From Enterococcus xiangfangensis (GTDB lineage: Bacteria > Bacillota > Bacilli > Lactobacillales > Enterococcaceae), in the NCBI RefSeq assembly GCF_005405365.1, contig NZ_BJDX01000007.1, forward strand, positions 62,001 through 126,000: a stretch of DNA of 64,000 bases, in the 5' to 3' direction. The position numbers and the translations under genes were made by a program. The notes under the pieces are model-generated. The model made no database searches. It saw nothing but the letters and a program-made list of their open reading frames with translations, and had not been told where the DNA came from. Below, in pieces: positions 1-8,332 of the stretch (positions within the stretch are counted from its first letter, which is position 1; each line of letters starts with the position of its first letter).

Positions 1-8
1 ATTGCTTA

Positions 9-14
9 CTCCTT
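9..14 (-). promoter_or_regulatory. Shine-Dalgarno of the next operon gene, which starts at the left edge
   Basis: Read on the minus strand there is AAGGAG, a 6-nt spacer and then AT at positions 2-1, so an ATG would be completed by the first base outside the window. This suggests the microcompartment operon continues to the left. The 90 bases between the EutQ-like gene and this site hold no other convincing gene. Confidence 0.5.
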
Positions 15-90
15 CAATTAATATTGGAATAGCTTAAAAATGTCCCCTACGATGACGATAGCTAAAATTCCTGCCGTTTATATAACCAGA

Positions 91-696
91 CTAAATTAAA
101 TCTGGCCAGTTCGCGGGATACGTAGCATAGAATAGTTTCACTTTATCCGGTGATCCCCAAATAACTTTGCTATTTTTTGGTACAAAAACAACGTCACCAG
201 GATGTGCTGTATATTTTTTGCCTTCAATTGTGATTTCCAATGTGCCGCTAATAACATAATCAATTTCTTCATACGTTAATTCCCAATCAAATTGAGAATG
301 ATCAATTTCTAAAAAGCCTGCACTTATCTTACTTTCCTCTTTACTGACTAATTCTTGGTAATAAACCTTGTCTGCTGGGTTACCAGTATCAAAGACAGCC
401 ATTTCTACACTGTCGCCCCGAACTACCTTTAAGCCAGTTGAATGCTTCTCACAACTAAATGGTTGATTTTCATCTGCTAAAATCATTTTTAATAACTGTA
501 ATAAGGTCTCTTTATTGAGATTATTAGGTAAAATAGTATCTGTCAGGACTTGCTTATCGCATTCTTCTAATGGGACTTGAAAAGTTTCAATTAAATCCTT
601 AGCAGCGGGGGTGATGATCGTATTCTGATCCACAAAGATCGCTTCCCCATTTTTATGTGCTTGTGTTACATTACTCACACAAATCAATTTCTTCAT
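91..696 (-). CDS. eutQ: EutQ-like cupin protein of the microcompartment operon
   Basis: The 201-residue product has an N-terminal segment with an ITPAAKD motif, shared in style with EutT-like N-termini of these loci, and a C-terminal cupin barrel (about residues 130-200, with SGTLEITIEGK and AHPGDVVFVPK). EutQ accompanies ethanolamine and glycyl-radical microcompartments; the Salmonella protein has been reported to have acetate kinase activity and to affect compartment assembly. It starts 15 nt after the EutN-type pentamer gene with a GAGAGG ribosome site. Assignment rests on fold and neighbours. Whether it is an enzyme here is unknown; no other acetate kinase is present in the window. Confidence 0.85.
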   Translation of the reverse strand: MKKLICVSNVTQAHKNGEAIFVDQNTIITPAAKDLIETFQVPLEECDKQVLTDTILPNNLNKETLLQLLKMILADENQPFSCEKHSTGLKVVRGDSVEMAVFDTGNPADKVYYQELVSKEESKISAGFLEIDHSQFDWELTYEEIDYVISGTLEITIEGKKYTAHPGDVVFVPKNSKVIWGSPDKVKLFYATYPANWPDLI

Positions 697-711
697 TGCT
701 TTTGATCCTCT

Positions 712-975
712 CTATACAGATTCACAACTTTCATCAATAATTCCGATTACCGCAGCATCAACTGGGATCGAATCATCTTCTAACATTCGTCTCGCCGCGC
801 TGCCAGTCGTCACGATTACTCGGTCACCAATCCCCGCACCAATCACATCGCAGACAATCATTTGCTCGCCATCACGAGAACCTCCAATCACTTCTGCGAT
901 CATAAGCTTCAACCCGTTTAAACGTTCAGACTTTCTGGTTGCCCAAATATTGTCAATCAAACGCGCGGTTACCAT
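712..975 (-). CDS. eutN: EutN/CcmL-type pentameric shell vertex protein (BMC-P)
   Basis: This is an 87-residue EutN_CcmL protein, the usual length for the family, which forms pentamers that cap the vertices of microcompartment shells. The N-terminus (MVTARLIDNIWATRKSE) and the GAGIGDRVIVTTGSAAR segment are typical. Its ATG lies inside the end of the upstream gene, a 7-nt ATGGTAA overlap, so the two shell genes are probably translationally coupled. It is the only BMC-P visible in this locus. Confidence 0.93.
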   Translation of the reverse strand: MVTARLIDNIWATRKSERLNGLKLMIAEVIGGSRDGEQMIVCDVIGAGIGDRVIVTTGSAARRMLEDDSIPVDAAVIGIIDESCESV

Positions 976-1268
976 TTGTGTTCCTTCTCTTTACGTTTTA
1001 TTTCATCTAACGCTGATTCAACGGATGCGGTATCGCCAAAAATCGCTAGCATAATCATATTTTGCGGACAACTGCCGCGAATATCTTCAACGGTTACACC
1101 CACCGCTTTTTCAGCTATATCAGCGGCACAAACCATTTCAATCAATTTACCTTGGACCAAGCCAACTGCATCCGATACTTCTAATGCTGCTTTAGGACCA
1201 GAACCTTTACGTCGATTTAAAATCGCTAATGTTCCTTCACCAGGTGTTTTAATTATTCGACAATCCAT
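969..1268 (-). CDS. BMC-domain shell protein, GrpU-like, with a cysteine in the predicted pore loop
   Basis: The 99-residue protein aligns by eye with the BMC-H fold: AVGLVQ, then AADIAEKAVGV, a pore-type loop GSCPQN (residues 65-70) and GDTASVESALDEI. It carries an N-terminal extension and diverges strongly from the three canonical BMC-H proteins of the locus. Cys67 sits where the pore loop is expected. GrpU, a BMC-H protein of glycyl-radical compartments, binds an iron-sulfur cluster at its pore. A similar role here is inference from the single cysteine and the context. The gene has an AAGGAG site and overlaps the next gene by 7 nt. Confidence 0.7.
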   Translation of the reverse strand: MDCRIIKTPGEGTLAILNRRKGSGPKAALEVSDAVGLVQGKLIEMVCAADIAEKAVGVTVEDIRGSCPQNMIMLAIFGDTASVESALDEIKRKEKEHKW

Positions 1269-1345
1269 TTGCTGATCTCCTTATACATTTATATTTTTAC
1301 TAAAAAACGTCTTTAACTGCTAACCTTAAATTTAAATGAGGCTCC

Positions 1346-1410
1346 GGCAATAAGATAAAAGAATAAAAGCTACCATTATATATGGAGATTAAAACTTTTA
1401 GCTTATTGCC
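1346..1410 (-). repeat. Inverted repeat inside the cut operon (intercistronic hairpin)
   Basis: GGCAATAAGATAAAAG at 1346-1361 and CTTTTAGCTTATTGCC at 1395-1410 pair over 16 bp with one mismatch around a 33-nt loop. It lies in the 154-nt gap between eutJ and the shell genes, the longest gap inside the operon. No T-tract follows on the minus strand, so a processing or RNA-stability element is more likely than a terminator. Confidence 0.55.
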
Positions 1411-1422
1411 AGATAGTTTCTT

Positions 1423-2259
1423 TTAAGAAATCTCATCTGTACAACTTAAAGCAATCCCCAAAGGCGTAACGAACATTGGATTATGGGGTTTATAAGTTTT
1501 GATTTTCGTTTTTGCTTCGATAATCTCTTCAATTCCTGTTAAACAAGCGGTCCCACCGACCAAATATAATTCATCAATTTCATGACCAGCGATCTGATTA
1601 ATAATAAGAGTCGCAATTTTTTCAACAACTGGTTTTAACACGGCGATTAATTCTTGATGATTTTTTTGTTCTCGTTTATATAGTTCTGCTTCCGAAATTG
1701 AAAACCCATAAGCACCAGCTGTCACCAAAGTCAAATGTGTTCCACCTGTAGCATCATCGGCTACTTTTACGACTTGACCATCTTTAATGATGGAAATACC
1801 AGTTGTTCCACCACCTATATCTACTACTGCCCCATTTTGAATATTTAATACTTGATTTGCTGCAGTTGGTTCATCTAGGACATTCGTCAATTCAAAACCA
1901 GCACCTTGAACTACATTTTTGATTGCCCCACCGTCTAATTCATCTGTATCTGGCGGAATAGCTGCGGCAGCGTATACCAATTCGGTCTCAAGTTTAGCCT
2001 CAAGTTCAGCTTTTAATTCTCTTACAATAGTAATTGCCCCGATATAATCAACAACCATCCCATCACGAACAACATCCGCATAACGATAGGCTCCTGCTAC
2101 TGGTTGATGGTGTTCGTCCATGACGGCTAAGACAATGCAGGCGGTCCCAAGATCGACACCGGTATAATAAGTACCTGTAGCACTTTTTTTTGGCTTTTTA
2201 ATTACTGCTTCAAAGTCTGCAACTAGCTGATCGCAGTCTCTTACGGTCAAAGTCATCAT
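1423..2259 (-). CDS. eutJ: EutJ-like Hsp70/actin-fold chaperone
   Basis: The 278-residue product has the sugar-kinase/Hsp70/actin nucleotide-binding fold: phosphate-1 loop GVDLGTACIVLAV near residue 35, GAVVDIGGGTTGISI (phosphate 2), and LVGGTACLTGIE (adenosine motif). EutJ is a small DnaK-like protein in ethanolamine and glycyl-radical microcompartment loci, proposed to be a chaperone or reactivator. The ATG at 2259 is preferred because AAGGAG lies 8 nt upstream; an in-frame TTG two codons earlier is less well placed. It follows the EutT-like gene by 43 nt. Confidence 0.88.
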   Translation of the reverse strand: MMTLTVRDCDQLVADFEAVIKKPKKSATGTYYTGVDLGTACIVLAVMDEHHQPVAGAYRYADVVRDGMVVDYIGAITIVRELKAELEAKLETELVYAAAAIPPDTDELDGGAIKNVVQGAGFELTNVLDEPTAANQVLNIQNGAVVDIGGGTTGISIIKDGQVVKVADDATGGTHLTLVTAGAYGFSISEAELYKREQKNHQELIAVLKPVVEKIATLIINQIAGHEIDELYLVGGTACLTGIEEIIEAKTKIKTYKPHNPMFVTPLGIALSCTDEIS

Positions 2260-2302
2260 AGACAATACTCCTTCATCTTTTCCCAGTTTTTCTGAGATCC
2301 TA

Positions 2303-2857
2303 TCACGTCAATAACTGACAAATCTCATTATTTATCAAATAAATTAAATACTCTAAGGCACCCTTTTGTTCTGCTGTAACACACGTTTTTAAAGTCGTGC
2401 TATAAACACACGCTCGACGTAATTTCAAAATAATCTTGCCGGTCGGTTGAAAGATCTCCTCACTAGTGAGTTCATCTGTGTTAATCTCGGCAACTTCACA
2501 AATTTCTAACTCTGCTATATCTTCTGTCGCAATCTGCTTAACTAATGAAACTAATTCAATGATTCGCTGACAACTATCTCGATTAACTTCACTTGCCTTT
2601 AAAGCAGCTTCCCATAATTCTAATTCCAACAATGGAAAAAAAGTTTGCCGCTTTGTTGTTAAGGCCGCGATTTTTAAAGAATTATCTGTTTCTTCAGCTG
2701 TTTCGATCGGACTATCACAATCAATTATCCTAATTTGATGGTCCGCTAAAAACTGTCTGGCACCCGGGGTTAATCGTTCATTTTGGGTCAACATAATTTT
2801 TTTTAACGGTTCATGACGATGTTGCACCTGTAAATCTTGCTCTGTGATATAGCGCAT
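2303..2857 (-). CDS. EutT-like protein with degenerate adenosyltransferase signature
   Basis: The 184-residue protein begins like EutT (MRYITEQDL... then NERLTPGARQFLADHQIRI). EutT is a cobalamin adenosyltransferase, but CutC needs no B12. The expected HX11CCX2C metal motif is absent, and the segment that in EutT reads roughly FRGKLDSLEA is only loosely matched (FPLLELELWEAAL). Catalysis as an adenosyltransferase is therefore unlikely; a structural or cargo-targeting role is inference. The ATG at 2857 overlaps the alcohol dehydrogenase stop (TAATG). A longer in-frame reading to 2938 would overlap that gene and is rejected. Confidence 0.6.
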   Translation of the reverse strand: MRYITEQDLQVQHRHEPLKKIMLTQNERLTPGARQFLADHQIRIIDCDSPIETAEETDNSLKIAALTTKRQTFFPLLELELWEAALKASEVNRDSCQRIIELVSLVKQIATEDIAELEICEVAEINTDELTSEEIFQPTGKIILKLRRACVYSTTLKTCVTAEQKGALEYLIYLINNEICQLLT

Positions 2858-3996
2858 TAGAACCCACCTCGATAAATTCTGGCATAAATAGCTTCTAAGT
2901 CTTTCGCAGTAACTGACCGTGGATTTGTTAATGTGCATTTATCTTTCAATGCAGCCTGAGCCATTGTTGGGATTGCTTCGGCAAATTCAGTCGCATCTAT
3001 TCCTAAATCAGTGATTAATTTAGGAATACCCATTTTTTTCGTCATTTTTTGGATACCTGCAATCAATAAATTCACAGTTGTTCTTTCTGTCCCAGCCTGT
3101 ATACCTAATAAACGGGCAGCTTCAGCATATTTTTTTAATGCTGGAGTATCTTGATTCAATTCTAACCCTGCATTAAAAGTGATTACATGTGGTAATAAGA
3201 TTGCATTGATCCGACCATGGGGAACATGGAATTGACCACCCAAAGCATGTGCTAAACTATGACAAATCCCTAATGAAGCTTCACTAAAAGCCATACCTGC
3301 TAAACAAGAAGCATTATGGATTTTTTCTCTTAATTCAGCATCACTACCATCAGCTGCAACTTGTATCAAATCTTGCCAGATAATCCGCATTGCTTTTTCT
3401 GCACAAGCGTCAGTGAAATCTGTTGCATCCGTTGAAACATATGCTTCTAAAGTATGTGTCAAAACATCTGTCCCAGTATCAGCGGTGACATTGCTTGGTA
3501 CCGTTAAAGTAAATTCTGGATCTAAAATAGCTACATCAGGGATCATTGCATCATCAACAAGCGCATATTTTCCATTCACTGATGGATCAGAAATAACAGC
3601 AAAAGAAGTAACTTCACTGCCTGTCCCACTTGTAGTAGGAATACAAATCAATTGAACATGTATGCCTGCTTCAGCTTGTTGATAGATTTGTCGGACAGCT
3701 TTTGCTGTATCTAATGCTGAACCACCGCCCAAAGCAACAATCGCATTTGGTTGAAGTGCTGCTGCATATGCCACGCCTTTGGTCACAACCTCAATCGTCG
3801 GGTCTGGTACAACTTCAGAAAAGATTTGATATGGTACATTTTCTGCTGCTAAACTTTCAGTAACCAGATTAACTTTGCCACTTTTCTCCATAAAAGGATC
3901 ACAGATGATCAACACTTTTTGTAATTGGCAATCTTTTAAGTGATCGGTTGAATTTACGCCAGAATAAATCTGTGTCCTCATTTTAAAACTTCCCAT
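2857..3996 (-). CDS. Iron-containing alcohol dehydrogenase of the choline compartment
   Basis: The 379-residue group III alcohol dehydrogenase has the NAD loop VALGGGSALDTAKAV and iron-ligand region DVLTHTLEAYVS followed by SLAHALGGQFHVPHGRINA. In choline compartments such an enzyme (EutG- or CutO-like) reduces acetaldehyde to ethanol with NADH, recycling NAD inside the shell. AGGAGG precedes the ATG by 7 nt, and the stop overlaps the next gene's ATG by one base. It appears intact, which suggests the ethanol branch is functional. Confidence 0.92.
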   Translation of the reverse strand: MGSFKMRTQIYSGVNSTDHLKDCQLQKVLIICDPFMEKSGKVNLVTESLAAENVPYQIFSEVVPDPTIEVVTKGVAYAAALQPNAIVALGGGSALDTAKAVRQIYQQAEAGIHVQLICIPTTSGTGSEVTSFAVISDPSVNGKYALVDDAMIPDVAILDPEFTLTVPSNVTADTGTDVLTHTLEAYVSTDATDFTDACAEKAMRIIWQDLIQVAADGSDAELREKIHNASCLAGMAFSEASLGICHSLAHALGGQFHVPHGRINAILLPHVITFNAGLELNQDTPALKKYAEAARLLGIQAGTERTTVNLLIAGIQKMTKKMGIPKLITDLGIDATEFAEAIPTMAQAALKDKCTLTNPRSVTAKDLEAIYARIYRGGF

Positions 3997-4011
3997 TTTT
4001 TCGCCTCCTTC

Positions 4012-4440
4012 CTAAAATAATTGTTGAATTTTCTTTTTGTCATTTTCACTTGATAAATCAAGGATTAAATCTACTTTTTTGAGCCCGCAAGCCATAAGTT
4101 GATCTTGCGCTTGCTGCAAAGCATTTGCAGTATAGGCTTGGTGATATGTCACTAAACCATAAATTGGAATCCTAAATACTTTGGCAAAATTTGGAGGATA
4201 ACTGCGTCGTTTAGCGGTAACTGGTTGTAAAAACAAAATACTTGTCGCTGATTGTTGTAAAGCAATGATATGTTTATGCATCCAAGGGCTTTCTAAATAA
4301 CTATCAGGTACGATAATCGTTTTCTGATGGTAAACAATACTAGCTACTTTTTTTAAAGGCGACTCTTCTCTGCCTTCTAAAAAATTAGCGATTGTCATTT
4401 TCCCACTATCTTTAGGTCCCACTAAAAGAAGCTTTTTCAT
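4012..4440 (-). CDS. eutP: EutP/PduV-like protein with a degenerate P-loop
   Basis: The 142-residue protein has the length and layout of EutP/PduV, small Ras-like proteins of microcompartment operons. The P-loop reads GPKDSGKMT (residues 8-16), with Met where Ser or Thr normally follows the lysine. The DTPGE-like switch motif is replaced by VPDSYLESP, and no NKxD/TKxD guanine motif is seen (GLVTYHQAY occupies that place). It may bind nucleotide weakly or not at all. Its ATG overlaps the stop of the EutS-like gene, so the two are likely coupled. Confidence 0.75.
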   Translation of the reverse strand: MKKLLLVGPKDSGKMTIANFLEGREESPLKKVASIVYHQKTIIVPDSYLESPWMHKHIIALQQSATSILFLQPVTAKRRSYPPNFAKVFRIPIYGLVTYHQAYTANALQQAQDQLMACGLKKVDLILDLSSENDKKKIQQLF

Positions 4441-4781
4441 GTCCGGGTCACATCTACCACATTAAAATGTAGTACATCTTTAAAAATTCGTATCACTTCT
4501 CTTAAGCTTGTCTCTACACTTTCGACATCTCCCGTGATAACAACCGAACCGGTAAAACGATCCAAAAATCCGATGGTAACATCTGCAATTTTAACTGCCG
4601 TATCCGCTGCAATCATCGCCGTTTCAAAAGGAGAAAGTGTCAAAATACCAATCGCTCCTGCTTCATCAATCCCTAATGATTGGTACACATCACTAACAGG
4701 TGAAGCGATTACATGAGCTAAAGTAATCTGTTTACCAGGAACCGATTCTTCAATGACTCGTTGCGTCAATTCCTCTGACAT
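4437..4781 (-). CDS. eutS: EutS/PduU-type circularly permuted BMC-H shell protein
   Basis: The 114-residue protein has an N-terminal segment SVPGKQITLAHVIASP followed by the permuted BMC fold (IGILTLSPFETAMIAADTAVKIADV, then GSVVITGDVESVETSLREV). EutS and PduU are hexameric shell proteins in which the N-terminus forms a small beta-barrel over the pore. AGGAGG precedes the ATG, and the TGA overlaps the ATG of the EutP-like gene. This adds a shell tile distinct from the three BMC-H genes upstream. Confidence 0.88.
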   Translation of the reverse strand: MSEELTQRVIEESVPGKQITLAHVIASPVSDVYQSLGIDEAGAIGILTLSPFETAMIAADTAVKIADVTIGFLDRFTGSVVITGDVESVETSLREVIRIFKDVLHFNVVDVTRT

Positions 4782-4796
4782 TCTTTTTCCTCCTTT

Positions 4797-5747
4797 TTAG
4801 TGGCGAACAACTCGAACCGGAAAATCGTAATCAGCGATCCAACCTTCGATTCGATCTAAATCTGCCTCAGCTAAACTAGGATCTCCTTCAACGGGATAGT
4901 CCATACCTAACTGACCATATTTATTGACACCCAACTTATGATAAGGTAATAGATCAATTCCTTTAAAATTCGGAAGATCTTTATATGGTAATAAGAAATC
5001 AATAATTTGTTTGATTTCTTCATGACTATCATTAATCATTTTTAGCATCGGCATTCTAATTTGGACTTGGTAACCATGGATCAGCAGTTCTTTTAAATTA
5101 GCTAGGATCTTTTCATTGCTGATTCCTGTCAATTCATTGTGACGAATTGGGTCCATATGTTTCATGTCATATAAAAATAGATCAACATAATCAGCCATCT
5201 CCAAAATTTTACTCATCCGGCTATGTCCACAAGTTTCAATTGCTGTGTTTATTCCATCCGCTTTGCAAGTTTTCAAAAGCTCCAACGCCGCTTCCGGTTG
5301 AGCAGTGCATTCCCCTCCACTAAAAGTGACACCACCACCAGACATTTCATAAAAAGCGTCGTCTTCGTGAATAACTTCCATTAATTCTGAAATTGTCTTA
5401 ATGGCACCAGTAATATTCAATGCTTGCATCGGACAAACCTCGACACATTTTTGACATCCATTACATGAAATATCGCGGCGTACTTGATGCTTTCCATTCT
5501 CATCAATATAGTGGATACCTAATGGACAAGCTTCTACACAGGAACCACAATCATTACAGACACTTTCTTTGTACATCACTTCATATTTCCGCTTAATACC
5601 TTCTGGATTGGCACACCATTGGCAACGCAATGGACATCCTTTGAAAAAGACGATAGTTCGGATTCCGGGACCGTCGTATAGGCTGTATTTTTGTACATTA
5701 AAAATCATCGCTTGCCGTTCTATCCGTTCCTCTTTCACATTAACCAT
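4797..5747 (-). CDS. cutD: Choline TMA-lyase activating enzyme CutD (radical SAM)
   Basis: The 316-residue glycyl-radical-enzyme activase has the radical-SAM cluster C38-x3-C42-x2-C45 (GCPLRCQWC), then two ferredoxin-type 4Fe-4S motifs (C64/C67/C70/C74 and C95/C98/C101/C105) inserted as in the larger activases. It would use S-adenosylmethionine to place the radical on Gly821 of the adjacent CutC. It starts 24 nt after cutC. Identity rests on the motif set and on adjacency to a well-supported CutC. Confidence 0.95.
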   Translation of the reverse strand: MVNVKEERIERQAMIFNVQKYSLYDGPGIRTIVFFKGCPLRCQWCANPEGIKRKYEVMYKESVCNDCGSCVEACPLGIHYIDENGKHQVRRDISCNGCQKCVEVCPMQALNITGAIKTISELMEVIHEDDAFYEMSGGGVTFSGGECTAQPEAALELLKTCKADGINTAIETCGHSRMSKILEMADYVDLFLYDMKHMDPIRHNELTGISNEKILANLKELLIHGYQVQIRMPMLKMINDSHEEIKQIIDFLLPYKDLPNFKGIDLLPYHKLGVNKYGQLGMDYPVEGDPSLAEADLDRIEGWIADYDFPVRVVRH

Positions 5748-5771
5748 CCATTCCTAGCTCCAGCTTTTTAT

Positions 5772-8312
5772 TTAAAATTTTGTCAACATTGTCCGTGAAA
5801 TGATTTCATCTTGCACGTCTTTACACAATTCTACGAAGAAGGCACTATATCCAGCGACTCGTACGATTAAATCTCTGAATTGTTCTGGATGTTTCTGTGC
5901 TTCGATCAGAGTATTGTTATCCAAATAGTTAAATTGCATTTCTCCATTTCCTAAATGACAAGCAGTTTTCAATAAAGTGATCAAGCTTTCTTCCCCTTCG
6001 GGTGTATCCAACAAGCCAGACATAATCTTAAAGTTATGAACCATACCGATATTCATGCTATCATTAGACATTTTTGAAATAGATTTAATAATCGCCGTTG
6101 GTCCTTTGTAGTCAGCCCCTTGAGTTGGACTGATACCATCTGATAGAGGAGTCCAAGCTTTACGACCATTAGCAGAAGCACCTGTCATTTGACCAAATGG
6201 CGTATTATTTGAGATTGACAATGTTCCATGACTTAAAACAGAGTACAACGTTTTATATTTACGATGTTCTGCTTCTGTGAAGTTGATCAATTCCGCTGCA
6301 ATCAAGTCAGCATAATCATCGTCATTACCATATTTTGGTGCATTTAAACAATCTGTACGCATTTGTTCAAACCCAACAAAGTCTGCTTTTAATCCTTCAT
6401 TTAATTCTTGTAGACTATATTTCTTTTCATCAAAGACCAATTTTTTAATCGCTGCCATTGAATCGGCATATGTTGCTAATCCTGACCATACAACCCCTGG
6501 TCCAAAGTTGTACATAGCACCACCGGATGATACATCTTTACCATTTTCCATACATCCTTCATACATGATTGACATTAATGGTTTTGGTGCTAAATCACGG
6601 TGAACACGTTGTGAAATAACTGTTGCTACATCAGTCCATTTAGTAATATATTTAATTTCTTCTTTTACAGCCGCTTCAAATTCTTCAAAAGTAGTAAAGC
6701 GTGAAATATCTCCCATATCTGGGCAGACGTTCTTGCCGTACCATAAAGGGACTCCATGATTTAAAACAAGTTCGATACAAATCGGCCATTGAGTATATGC
6801 TGTTGAAGTCCATTGATACAAACGACCAGATTTTTGTGGTTCCACACAACCCATCAAACAATAATCACGAGCATCTTCGATTGAAACGCCTTTAGCCAGC
6901 ATCATTTTGATGTGTGTATCATCAAAGTGACAGGCTGGGAATCCCATTCCAGCTCTAACAACATCCACAATTTTCTTTAAATATTCTCTTGGTGAATGGT
7001 TATGAATCCGACAAGCAAGGGATGGTTGATAAACTTTTACATGGCGAACAGCATCCATCAATAAATAAGTCAATTCATTCGTTGCATCCCGTCCTTGTCG
7101 TGTAACACCGCCCACACACATATTGACAAATGGTTGATACCCAGCAAAGAATTTCGAACCGCCTTCACTAGTAATCCACATCATTTCAGACATTTTAATC
7201 AACATACAACCAGCTAATTCAAAGGCTTCAAATTCATTCATCCGACCTTCATCAAGATCTGCTTTGAAATATGGATACATATATTGATCCACACGACCAA
7301 TTGACATTCCGGTTTGATTTTCTTCTACCACAAGTAAAGATTCGATGGTCCAAACAGCTTGGATTGCTTCCCAGAAAGTGTCTGGCTTGTGAGCTGGGAC
7401 TTTACGATTTACTTCCGAAATTTTCAAAAGTTCTGCTTTACGGCGTGGGTCTGCTGTTTTAGCTGCTAGTTCCGCTGCATAATCAGCCATTCTGCGAGCG
7501 TAGATCATAACACCTTCAGTCGTATCAATAATTGATTTGTAGAAATAAATTTTTTCAATATCATCTGGATTCTCATAATCTAATTTTTCCAAATGTTCTT
7601 TGGCTTCGTTTTGAATATCAAGCATTCCTTTTTTCATCAAGATCACATCATAGCCAGGGTTAGAATCACCGCCACCATTTAATGCATGGTACGAACAGTC
7701 AGAAACAAACGATTCACCAGATAATTCCCAAACACCCGCTTCACGATACTGATCTTCACAATATTCATCAACCGATTGACCTTTCCAAAATGGAAATAAT
7801 TCTTCTCGCATAATTTTTTTATCTTCATCCGAAATGTAAAATGGATCTTGTGAACGACTGCCAATCGTATCAATTTCATCTTCCATCCAACGCCAAGCAA
7901 TATCTGGAGAAAACGCTCCTGCTCTTGGCTTACCATTTGGTGCCCCAACAATTAATTCATGATCTTGAATAACTAATGGTGCTGTTTCGCAACAATAGCG
8001 GAAACATTTTGCACGTAAAACAATTTTTGGCATTCCTGGATTTTCTTTGGCAATTTTAGTAATTGCCCGTGCTCGATAGGTTGTAATAGATGGCACTTGC
8101 TCTAAATAGTTATCTTTTAATGCCCGCAGTCTTTTAGTAATCCCATTGGGAATAGTTGTACCTTCATCTGAAACAAAATTTTCTAGGACTACTTCATCTT
8201 CTTTAATATCATCAGATACAGATGCGAACATTTTCATCAATGCTTGTCTTTCATCTGAGCTCAATTCTTTAGTCGCTTCAGCTAATTTAGCCGAAAATTC
8301 TTTGATGTCCAT
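5772..8312 (-). CDS. cutC: Choline trimethylamine-lyase CutC, type I (glycyl radical enzyme)
   Basis: The 846-residue glycyl radical enzyme cleaves choline to trimethylamine and acetaldehyde inside the compartment. Residues known from the Desulfovibrio alaskensis enzyme occur at identical numbers: Tyr208, Asp216 (NGGGD), Phe395, catalytic Cys489 and Glu491 (GCVEPQ), Thr502, and radical Gly821 (RVAGYSAFF). This pattern separates it from pyruvate formate-lyase and the glycerol and propanediol dehydratases. The length and the lack of a long N-terminal extension fit type I CutC. The short N-terminal helical region (about 1-35) may mediate encapsulation. It lies between the aldehyde dehydrogenase homologue and cutD in one operon. 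Confidence 0.97.
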   Translation of the reverse strand: MDIKEFSAKLAEATKELSSDERQALMKMFASVSDDIKEDEVVLENFVSDEGTTIPNGITKRLRALKDNYLEQVPSITTYRARAITKIAKENPGMPKIVLRAKCFRYCCETAPLVIQDHELIVGAPNGKPRAGAFSPDIAWRWMEDEIDTIGSRSQDPFYISDEDKKIMREELFPFWKGQSVDEYCEDQYREAGVWELSGESFVSDCSYHALNGGGDSNPGYDVILMKKGMLDIQNEAKEHLEKLDYENPDDIEKIYFYKSIIDTTEGVMIYARRMADYAAELAAKTADPRRKAELLKISEVNRKVPAHKPDTFWEAIQAVWTIESLLVVEENQTGMSIGRVDQYMYPYFKADLDEGRMNEFEAFELAGCMLIKMSEMMWITSEGGSKFFAGYQPFVNMCVGGVTRQGRDATNELTYLLMDAVRHVKVYQPSLACRIHNHSPREYLKKIVDVVRAGMGFPACHFDDTHIKMMLAKGVSIEDARDYCLMGCVEPQKSGRLYQWTSTAYTQWPICIELVLNHGVPLWYGKNVCPDMGDISRFTTFEEFEAAVKEEIKYITKWTDVATVISQRVHRDLAPKPLMSIMYEGCMENGKDVSSGGAMYNFGPGVVWSGLATYADSMAAIKKLVFDEKKYSLQELNEGLKADFVGFEQMRTDCLNAPKYGNDDDYADLIAAELINFTEAEHRKYKTLYSVLSHGTLSISNNTPFGQMTGASANGRKAWTPLSDGISPTQGADYKGPTAIIKSISKMSNDSMNIGMVHNFKIMSGLLDTPEGEESLITLLKTACHLGNGEMQFNYLDNNTLIEAQKHPEQFRDLIVRVAGYSAFFVELCKDVQDEIISRTMLTKF

Positions 8313-8332
8313 TTATTTCCATCTCCCTCACT

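Noticed and set aside
19..90. Hydrophobic minus-strand reading frame (AGILAIVIVGDIFKLFQY) after the EutQ-like gene
   Set aside because: There is no start codon in frame and a stop lies directly upstream, so it is treated as non-coding.
91..4781. Ethanolamine-utilisation locus
   Set aside because: Eut-named proteins occur, but EutB/EutC ammonia-lyase genes are absent and the signature enzyme is CutC with choline-specific residues.
5772..8312. Pyruvate formate-lyase or B12-independent glycerol/propanediol dehydratase
   Set aside because: The GCVEPQ active site together with Tyr208, Asp216, Phe395 and Thr502 is the choline lyase pattern; PFL has adjacent cysteines and dehydratases have different substrate residues.
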